A DNA stretch of 64,000 bases, from the NCBI RefSeq assembly GCF_026226615.1, contig NZ_JAJAPB010000011.1:1-64000 (forward strand). The letters run 5' to 3'. The notes beneath the pieces are model-generated. The model was not told the origin of the DNA and did no database searches. It was given only the letters and a program-made list of their open reading frames with translations. Of this stretch, positions 54,201 through 60,521 are shown in pieces. Made by a program: the position numbers and the translations under genes. Every line of letters begins with the position of its first letter. Position 1 is the first letter of the stretch. Source of the DNA: Geovibrio ferrireducens. GTDB taxonomy: Bacteria > Chrysiogenota > Deferribacteres > Deferribacterales > Geovibrionaceae.

Positions 54201-57200
54201 GCCTGCTTCGATCCAGATTTTGCCGCTTATATGGAAGCCGCCTTCCGGTGTATCTGTCTGTCCGTTGACATATTCAAGCGAAGCGCCGTCATGGTTGAGG
54301 AACTCTGCCAGACTGTTGCCTGTGGACACGCCGTTGTTATTGCCGTAGCCGTACCAGATTTTTGTGGCTTCAAAAGTAGCCGCGGGATCTGTTGTATCGA
54401 CTATGTGCTTGAACTCAGTCAGGTTATCTATCAGGTAACCGTTGTCATTATTATACGTGCTGCCTGAGAGCCCGTTGAACTCTGTGCTTACAGCATAGTA
54501 GTTGCCTGAAAGTCCTGAGAAGCTGAAATTAGGTCTTCCGTCATCAACAGCCACAGGAGCGTCATTCACCGGGTTAACGGTAATGTTTACAGTAGCAGTG
54601 CTTGTTTCGCCGCTGGGGTCTGTTATTGTGTAAGTGAAGCTGTCATCACCGTTGTAGTTCTCATTGGGAACATAAGTGAATGTTCCGTCCTGATTAAGCG
54701 TAACAGTACCGTTTTCAGGCTGAGTGAAGTCATCAATGGATATGTCATCGCCGTCAACATCATAGTCGTTGTCGAGAACACCGAAGGTCACTGAGCCGTC
54801 TTCATCCACTTCAACTTCATCGTTAACAGCCACGGGCGCATCGTTTGTACCTTTAACTTTGATTGTGATGAACCCTTCTTCTGATTCGGCATTAGCCGCG
54901 CCGGAGTTGTCTGTGGCAGTGAAGGGGATCTTAAGAGTTAATATCTCGCCTTTTGCCAGACTGTCATAAGCGGGGTCAGCCGGGTCGAATGACCATGTAC
55001 CGTCTGAATTGAATGTGAAGCCTGCGGGTGCATCATCAACCAGTGCGAATGTATGGGTATCGCCGTTATCAATGTCGTAGGCCTTAACCTGTCCGCTGAT
55101 TTCGTCTCCGCCTTCGTAGACTGTTTTAGATACGTTTTTAACCCAGGGCTGGTCGTTTGTGCCTGTTACTGTAATTGTGATTGTCCCTGTCTCGGAGATT
55201 GAGTTGAGGGAGAATGAATCATCAACAGCAACATATTTCACGGTGAGAATTATCTCCTGACCTTCTCTCAGGCTTTCATACGCCGGGTTAGAAGGGTTGA
55301 AGCTGTACTCGCCGTTGGGCAGCAGTATAAAGCCTGCGGGCAGTTTTCCTGCGGGGAGGAATATATGGTTGTCGCCTTCGTCCACATCTGTCACATCAAG
55401 CTGACCGGTGTATTTTGCGCCGTTTTCATATACGCCGAACTCAACGTCTTCAACTTCCGGTCTGTCGTTTGTGCCTATAACCTTGATGGTTATCATGCCT
55501 TCTTCTGATTCGGCATTAAAAGCACCTGAACTGTCTGTGGCAGTGTAGGGGATCTTAAGCACAAGCACATCGCCTTTTGCGAGGCTGTCGTAAGCATCGT
55601 TGTCAGGGTCAAATGACCATGAGCCGTCGGGGTTCAGTGTGAAACCTGCGGGAGCGTCATCAACCAGAGCGAAAGTATGGGTATCGCCGGTATCTACATC
55701 CGTTACCTCAAGCTGTCCGTCAATAACTCTTCCGTCCTCGAATACGACTTTGGAAACGTCTTTGACTTCGGGCTGGTCGTTTGTGCCTGTTATTGTGACG
55801 GTTACGGTTTTCGTAACTGTACCGTCAAAAGAGGTTACTTCAAACGTGTCGGTAACTTTAGCGCCTTTGGGAAGCGACTGAACGATTATATTATCGTTAT
55901 CAAGTTCATATGTCCATTTGCCGTCCGCATCTATGGTGAATTTACCATAAGTGCCTTCTGCATCTTCAACGGGTCTGACAGAGCTTTCTCCTGTGTCAAC
56001 ATCCAGAACAAATATTCTGCCGGAAGTGCCGAGTTTGACATCCTCAACAACTGCGCCTTTAAAATCGCCTATCATAAGCGGAACATCATTTGTTCCCACT
56101 ATGGTGACAGTTACAGTTTCTGTGGCAGTACCGTCAAAGGATTCAACAGTGAATTCTTCTGTCAGTGTTGCTCCTGCGGGGAGGCTCTGTATAGAGGGGT
56201 GCAGGTTGAGCGCTGTATATTTCCAGTTTCCGTCCTCGTCCATTACGAATGCGCCGTATTTACCGATCTGTGCGGAGGGTTTAAAGGAGCTTTCGCCGGT
56301 ATCAACATCAACTATATCAAGCTTTCCGTTGGTGCTGAGGAGCAGGAAGTTGCTGTCTTCCGTAACAGAACCGCTGTCCTGACCGCTTATAACGGGTACA
56401 TCGTTAGTGCCTGTTATAGTTACGGTAATTTCATGGGTAGCGGAACCGTCAATGGAGGTTACAGTGAATTTCTCAGTCAGAGTCGCGCCTTCGGGGAGTG
56501 ACTGAATGGCTGAGCTGCCGTTTGTTGCTGTGTATGTCCATACGCCGAGCGGCCCCATAGTAAATGTGCCGTATTCGCCTTTGACTATTTCAGGTTTAAA
56601 GAAATCCTGAAGAAGGTCAGCATCGTCAATGGTAAGGATTCCGCCAGTTACCAGTTTGCCGAAGATAACATTCTGATCTTCCGTAACGAAGCCTTCATCC
56701 TTGCCGCTTATAACGGGTACATCATTAGTGCCCACTATTGTGACTGTTACTTTCTGGGTAGCTGTGCCGTCCAGAGAAACGACAGTGAAGGATTCTTTCA
56801 GTATTGCTCCCTGGGGGAGGAACTGAACAGCATCATTATTGAGGTCATAGACCCAGTTGCCTTCCTCATCAATGCTGAATGTGCCGTATTTACCTGCTGT
56901 GGTTTCCTGAACACGGAAATAGCTTTCGTTTTCGTCTATATCGGCTATATCAAGCTTACCGGAAGTGAAAAGCACTTCACCGTCTTCGTAAACAGTGCCT
57001 TTTTTATCGCCGGAAATTTCGGGAACATCATTTGTGCCTGTGATAGTTATTGTGACAGTTTCAGAGGCTGTACCGTCCACAGAGTAAACAACGAATGACT
57101 CGGTGAGTGTGGCTTCTGCGGGCAGAGCCTGAACATCGCCGTTTTCGTTGTTAAGCTGGTATGTCCAGTTGCCGTCAGCATCCATTACGAATGAGCCGTA

Positions 57201-58682
57201 AATACCCGTCTGTTCGGAAGGCTCAAAGAAGCTTTCGCCGGTGTCAACGTCAGCTATGTCAAGCTTGCCGGAAGTGAAAAGCGCTTCGCCGTCTTCATAA
57301 ACGCTGCCTTCAGCTTCGCCTGTTATAACGGGTACATCGTTTGTACCTGTAATAGTTATGGTTACTGTCTCTGTTGCAGTACCGTCAAGGGAGATAACTT
57401 CGAAAGTTTCAGTGAGGGTCACTCCGGCGGGCAGAGCCTGAACTGCAGGGTTCTCATTATTGAGGCTGTATGTCCAGTTGCCGTTTTCATCCATTACGAA
57501 TGAGCCGTATTCACCTTCCTGTTCAGCGGGCTGGAAGAAGCTTTCGTCGGTGTCAACATCAGCTATGTCAAGCTTGCCGGAAGTGAAGAGAGCTTCGCCG
57601 TCCTCAATAACATCGCCTGATGCTTCACCGGTTATAACGGGTACATCGTTTGTACCTGTAATAGTTATGGTTACAGTCTCTGTTGCTGTACCGTCCAGAG
57701 AAACAACTTCAAAGCTTTCTGTGAGAGTAGCTCCTGCGGGCAGAGCCTGAACAGCGGGATTACCGTTATTGAGGCTGTATGTCCAGTTGCCGTTTGCATC
57801 AAGTGTGAACGAGCCGTATTCTCCTGTAAGTTCGGAGGGGCGGAAGAAGCTTTCGCCTTCGTCTATGTCATCTATAGTCACCTGACCGTTTACGGAGGTT
57901 ACTACATCTTCAATGACATTGCCTTCATCCCCGGTGAGCACAGGAACATCGTTAACGGGGTTAACAGTTATTTCCACTGTGTAAGTGGCTGTGCCGCCGT
58001 TTCCGTCGTTTATTACATAGGTGAAGCTGTCCGGACCGTTATAGTTGGAGTTGGGGGTGTATGTGTAGGAACCGTCGGGGTTGATAACGAGAATACCGTT
58101 AACCGGGGGTGTTCCTACAGAGTAGGTTACGTTATCGCCGTCTAAGTCAGTCGCAGCGGGAAGCTGGCCTGAGAAAACGCCGTCTTCGTCCATAATGATG
58201 GCATCATCAGCCGCCACAGGGTCAGTATTACCTGCTCCCTCTTCATCCGCAGCGTCAAGTCCGCCTTCATCCTCAGCCGCATCAAGGAGGTAACTGCCTA
58301 CCTGACCTGCTGTGTCGTCACCGCCGTAGTAAGATGCGAGGAATTCGAACTGGTCTCCTTCGCCTGCGGCTGTTTCTTCTTCGATGTCATCAATGTTTTC
58401 ACCTGCTTCAAGTGCAGCCTGAAGGGCATCAACATCGGAAACAGAAGCATCTCCGCTTTCCACTGAGGCTATTACAGTTTCATCGAGCATCATCTCAGCA
58501 TTTTCGCCGAGAGATATTTCCTTGTTGTCAGCGAGCGTGATAACCACTGAACCGCCGATTCCGGTCTGGATGATTTCGTTTTCAAAAACTATATCACCGA
58601 CTCCGAGTGTGCGAACCTGACCGTCAGCACCGAGTGCCGTTACCGTTCCGCTGATTGATTTGATTGTTCCTGCCTGAGCCAT
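51240..58682 (-). CDS. lapA: LapA-like giant surface adhesin (VCBS repeats, PA14, VWA)
   Basis: 2480-residue type I-secreted adhesin. Residues 1-110 are the retention module that plugs the pore, with a TAAG site at 104-107 for LapG. An acidic linker and a cadherin-like domain reach about 245. Seven VCBS repeats of about 103 residues (about 250-975, each ending TITGTNDVP-like) and three of a second type (about 975-1290) follow. Then cadherin-like domains surround a PA14 domain (about 1385-1560), and a von Willebrand A domain (about 1777-1960) has the metal site DTSTS. The end has a worn RTX-like segment (GTDGADTITFD, LIDAGAGYDTLVIGGG) and an uncleaved C-terminal secretion signal ending TDDGTEIGG. 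AGAGG precedes the ATG by 6 bases. It is transcribed toward the lap operon, not from it. Confidence 0.93.
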   Translation of the reverse strand: MAQAGTIKSISGTVTALGADGQVRTLGVGDIVFENEIIQTGIGGSVVITLADNKEISLGENAEMMLDETVIASVESGDASVSDVDALQAALEAGENIDDIEEETAAGEGDQFEFLASYYGGDDTAGQVGSYLLDAAEDEGGLDAADEEGAGNTDPVAADDAIIMDEDGVFSGQLPAATDLDGDNVTYSVGTPPVNGILVINPDGSYTYTPNSNYNGPDSFTYVINDGNGGTATYTVEITVNPVNDVPVLTGDEGNVIEDVVTSVNGQVTIDDIDEGESFFRPSELTGEYGSFTLDANGNWTYSLNNGNPAVQALPAGATLTESFEVVSLDGTATETVTITITGTNDVPVITGEASGDVIEDGEALFTSGKLDIADVDTDESFFQPAEQEGEYGSFVMDENGNWTYSLNNENPAVQALPAGVTLTETFEVISLDGTATETVTITITGTNDVPVITGEAEGSVYEDGEALFTSGKLDIADVDTGESFFEPSEQTGIYGSFVMDADGNWTYQLNNENGDVQALPAEATLTESFVVYSVDGTASETVTITITGTNDVPEISGDKKGTVYEDGEVLFTSGKLDIADIDENESYFRVQETTAGKYGTFSIDEEGNWVYDLNNDAVQFLPQGAILKESFTVVSLDGTATQKVTVTIVGTNDVPVISGKDEGFVTEDQNVIFGKLVTGGILTIDDADLLQDFFKPEIVKGEYGTFTMGPLGVWTYTATNGSSAIQSLPEGATLTEKFTVTSIDGSATHEITVTITGTNDVPVISGQDSGSVTEDSNFLLLSTNGKLDIVDVDTGESSFKPSAQIGKYGAFVMDEDGNWKYTALNLHPSIQSLPAGATLTEEFTVESFDGTATETVTVTIVGTNDVPLMIGDFKGAVVEDVKLGTSGRIFVLDVDTGESSVRPVEDAEGTYGKFTIDADGKWTYELDNDNIIVQSLPKGAKVTDTFEVTSFDGTVTKTVTVTITGTNDQPEVKDVSKVVFEDGRVIDGQLEVTDVDTGDTHTFALVDDAPAGFTLNPDGSWSFDPDNDAYDSLAKGDVLVLKIPYTATDSSGAFNAESEEGMITIKVIGTNDRPEVEDVEFGVYENGAKYTGQLDVTDVDEGDNHIFLPAGKLPAGFILLPNGEYSFNPSNPAYESLREGQEIILTVKYVAVDDSFSLNSISETGTITITVTGTNDQPWVKNVSKTVYEGGDEISGQVKAYDIDNGDTHTFALVDDAPAGFTFNSDGTWSFDPADPAYDSLAKGEILTLKIPFTATDNSGAANAESEEGFITIKVKGTNDAPVAVNDEVEVDEDGSVTFGVLDNDYDVDGDDISIDDFTQPENGTVTLNQDGTFTYVPNENYNGDDSFTYTITDPSGETSTATVNITVNPVNDAPVAVDDGRPNFSFSGLSGNYYAVSTEFNGLSGSTYNNDNGYLIDNLTEFKHIVDTTDPAATFEATKIWYGYGNNNGVSTGNSLAEFLNHDGASLEYVNGQTDTPEGGFHISGKIWIEAGTYNFKVYADDGYDILIDGESVAKFVNNQSPATHVHDSFTIEESGWYDIDMYWWDQGGEYVFQPMISDDGGLTYTLLTNEGTYTTAEDTAIDFTAADLLDNDFDIDGDELTIIGVGNAVNGEVVLNDDGSVTFTPDADYNGPAQFEYTISDGNGGEDTATVYLVVSPVNDAPVAENDFAETNENESVIINVLDNDTDVDGDSLSIHTYDGTSENGGTVTLNQDGTFSYTPVQGFSGTDTFTYTVTDGNGGFDTATVTVEVANTNDVPVAQNDYVSVVEGSSTTQTVNLVLVIDTSTSMNDKVGSLTRLQIAKAALQNLIDKYGDSLGSVMLVDFNDSAKLYTIDGEKWLTAEQAKTAIEGLTTKNYTDYDHAIEVVRTSYTDAPDADKTYVYFLSDGEPMGSDGGNDNSISSGERTTWTNFLSTSGIDEVFAIGVGSGISNTQQLGMVAWTSDADNNHSGNVIMVTNDNQLSAILEGTVNLNTVEGNLLDNDDFGDDGAGSPQLVSVEYNGVTVEFDSSTTEHTFDLGEAGKVTIYSDGRYEYTSGTDVADDVTAEIKYVIQDADGETSEATLTLTTTDSSEVFAADNANHAVISTVEAPSVTETSKLLDSGSIYDTNSGTAVGTYGQKTTGSFDVASGESSSLSFSYSISNFNNGDTFTWAVQKLVNGTWVNVESGSVTNGANGSVTTGSLEQGTYRLQLTANDQTGGKNPRTFTVNYSNINITTVTESYEYLVAAMVSGNVLTDANNYLGSDDQWGAVDDMGSEGAAFTVFNGTDYVSPDAAGTTIIGEYGTLVIKADGSYTYTPVANADSIGQTETFEYKLTQPDGDSDTAHLVISIGDAPLHVVHGTDGADTITFDPTADLIDAGAGYDTLVIGGGELDFSNIADVVRNIEEIDLTSGDNTLNNLTLHDVLAITDADNELVIRGNEGDFVTIDNSDGAFSVDNGHLVVNDGSANISFEGGVTFEVTDTHIKVTFTDDGTEIGG
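58362..58373 (-). other. Predicted LapG cleavage site (TAAG) in the adhesin
   Basis: Codons for Thr-Ala-Ala-Gly at residues 104-107, flanked by EEE and EGD. In P. fluorescens LapA the TAAG at nearly the same position (about 107-110) is cut between the two alanines. No second TAAG is near the N terminus. Confidence 0.8.
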
Positions 58683-58910
58683 AAAATACCTCTTAGGTTT
58701 TTATTGATAATCAATGTTAAATCAGGAAAACAACAGGAACATCGTACCATGGTACAGGTACGCATATTTTTTTGAAAAAAGTTTTCATGAAGCAGATAAA
58801 CTGCTGATGTGAGAGGCAAATAAAAAAAGATAAAAATTGAGTTATTTGGAGGGGAGATTTGGGGGAAGTACAGGGAATTTTGATATTAGCCAAACGTAAT
58901 GAGTATGGTT
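58683..58910 (-). promoter_or_regulatory. Upstream region of the adhesin gene
   Basis: 228 bases without a gene. A perfect 13-base inverted repeat ATTGATAATCAAT lies at 58703-58715, next to the ribosome site, and the GTAC palindrome lies behind it. A promoter should fall between them, but I see no strong -10/-35 pair. Confidence 0.5.
58742..58757. promoter_or_regulatory. Palindromic operator candidate TCGTAC-CATG-GTACAG
   Basis: The core GTACCATGGTAC (58744-58755) is a perfect 12-base palindrome, centred 68 bases before the lapA start codon. It has the same GTAC-N4-GTAC layout and YY flanks as the lapE site at 41930-41947. A third GTAC half follows at 58758-58761. Because the two transcription units are 17 kb apart, the shared motif suggests one regulator for both. 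Confidence 0.6.
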
Positions 58911-60521
58911 TTATTTTTTCCCTCTGTTTAATCTCTTAACTGATAGTTTTTTCCAAATACTATCAGCTAAACAAATTTCCTTGTCCGTAAACCCATAGCC
59001 TTGTTTCAAAATATGTTGATTAGTGATTTTTAAAATTTCCATAATATTCTTTTGTTCTCTCATAACTCTATCAATGGTAGAAAGTAATTCTGCGTTTTTT
59101 TCTTGATAAGGCAATAAAATTTGTTCTGTTTCGCTTGGCATTAATTCCAACACACCGCCGCCATAGCTACGACCTACAATTTCAGAAAATGCCAATGAAA
59201 GCGAATTATAAAAACTTGCAATAAACGCCTTTTTATTAGTTGTATTTTTAATGAAAACACGGTGCATCGTATCTGTGGTATATGCATTAGCTTCATTCAG
59301 TATTAGACGAGGAAATAAATTATTTCTGCGTACGAATAATGCATCTGAAAGTTTGATAGATGGAATAACAAACCAATCATCACGAATGCCTGTTTTATAA
59401 CCGTGATGGATACCAAGTGATTCTCCATACCTTAAATAATTGTTTACCTCTACATGTCCGTTGAGTTTTTCTTTAGGAGGGAAAATCAATAGGTTTGCCT
59501 TGACTTCTGCATGCAGATTAGTAAGCCAATCATTTTCAGTGAAAATAACACCATTCACTTGAACGCTTCTACCGACCATCGGTTTTGCAAATTCTTCTAA
59601 ACAATAACGAGCAACTGTCGAAGCAGGAACGGTGAAATAATTATTTGCTCCTGTTGTTATTCCGACTTCTACACTTGCGTAGTTCCCAATTGTCGGAATT
59701 TTTCTTTTTACAGTAATATTTTCTAAAAAATCAATTTCGTCTTGTTCCAAAAAATAATAAGTCCATTTATTGGATTTAAAATCTATTCTTTTGGCAGGGC
59801 ATTTCAACCTATTTATATCCAAAGTTGAAAGGTCAGAAGCATCTCGCAATTCTAAGTGTTCAATTAAATGTGAATCATTCCCATTTTTTTCGCATAAAAG
59901 TAAAACCACCTCTTGTTGAATATCTGTAAATACAAGCTTCTCAAATGAGATAATATTGATCTTGTTATAGTAATGAGCTAAAAATTCACGCAATTGCTTT
60001 GCATATGAAACTTGCAATAATTCAGCAGGAATGACAAAACCTATCTTCCCTTTTTCCTTTAACAATAAGCTTGAACCAACTACAAAAGAAACCCAAGCGT
60101 TAGTAAGTTTTGAATATTTTAATCCCGCTCTTCTGAATATTACATCTGCTTCCTGTTGCTGATCTTTATTGAAATATTGATAGCGGATATAAGGAGGATT
60201 ACCAACAACTAAATCAAATTTTTCTATTGTCTTATTACAATACGAATGGAAGTCAGTATTAATAATGGTTTTATTTCTAAGTTTGATTTTGTTAGTCTTC
60301 CTTGCTTCAATTTCATCAAGTTCAATAGCAGTTACTGATTTAAACTTGTGATTATCTTTTTTTAGTTGTTCTAAAAAAATTCCATCTCCACAGCTCGGTT
60401 CTAATATTTCATAATCAGAGCTTCCGTTAATAGCCCATTTTAATATAAATGAAACTATTGCTGCTGGAGTGTAAAAACCACCACGAAGTTTTTCAGTTGT
60501 TATATTATCAATTAGCTTCAT
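58911..60521 (-). CDS. N6-adenine DNA methyltransferase of a restriction-modification pair
   Basis: Class I DNA methyltransferase of the Eco57I/TaqI type, 536 residues. Motif I is EPSCGDGIFLEQL and the catalytic motif is VGNPPYIRYQYF. The C-terminal half is a TaqI-like target-recognition region with no second catalytic motif. It overlaps the restriction gene by 14 bases. The region is markedly richer in A+T than the rest of the window, which points to transfer. Together with the next gene it fits a type II (Eco57I-like) pair in which a separate methyltransferase protects the host. Confidence 0.85.
   Translation of the reverse strand: MKLIDNITTEKLRGGFYTPAAIVSFILKWAINGSSDYEILEPSCGDGIFLEQLKKDNHKFKSVTAIELDEIEARKTNKIKLRNKTIINTDFHSYCNKTIEKFDLVVGNPPYIRYQYFNKDQQQEADVIFRRAGLKYSKLTNAWVSFVVGSSLLLKEKGKIGFVIPAELLQVSYAKQLREFLAHYYNKINIISFEKLVFTDIQQEVVLLLCEKNGNDSHLIEHLELRDASDLSTLDINRLKCPAKRIDFKSNKWTYYFLEQDEIDFLENITVKRKIPTIGNYASVEVGITTGANNYFTVPASTVARYCLEEFAKPMVGRSVQVNGVIFTENDWLTNLHAEVKANLLIFPPKEKLNGHVEVNNYLRYGESLGIHHGYKTGIRDDWFVIPSIKLSDALFVRRNNLFPRLILNEANAYTTDTMHRVFIKNTTNKKAFIASFYNSLSLAFSEIVGRSYGGGVLELMPSETEQILLPYQEKNAELLSTIDRVMREQKNIMEILKITNQHILKQGYGFTDKEICLADSIWKKLSVKRLNRGKK

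Noticed and set aside
55677-56501. 274-codon plus-strand open frame inside the adhesin gene
   Set aside because: A by-product of the repetitive coding sequence of lapA; its Cys/Tyr-rich translation is typical of a shadow frame.
54800-57960. Regular repeats that might be taken for a CRISPR or tandem DNA array
   Set aside because: They are about 310-bp coding repeats in frame with VCBS protein domains, not short direct repeats with unique spacers.
58683-58910. Possible second attachment site of the restriction-modification island
   Set aside because: I looked for a copy of the tRNA-Arg 3' end here and saw none, and there is no integrase gene.
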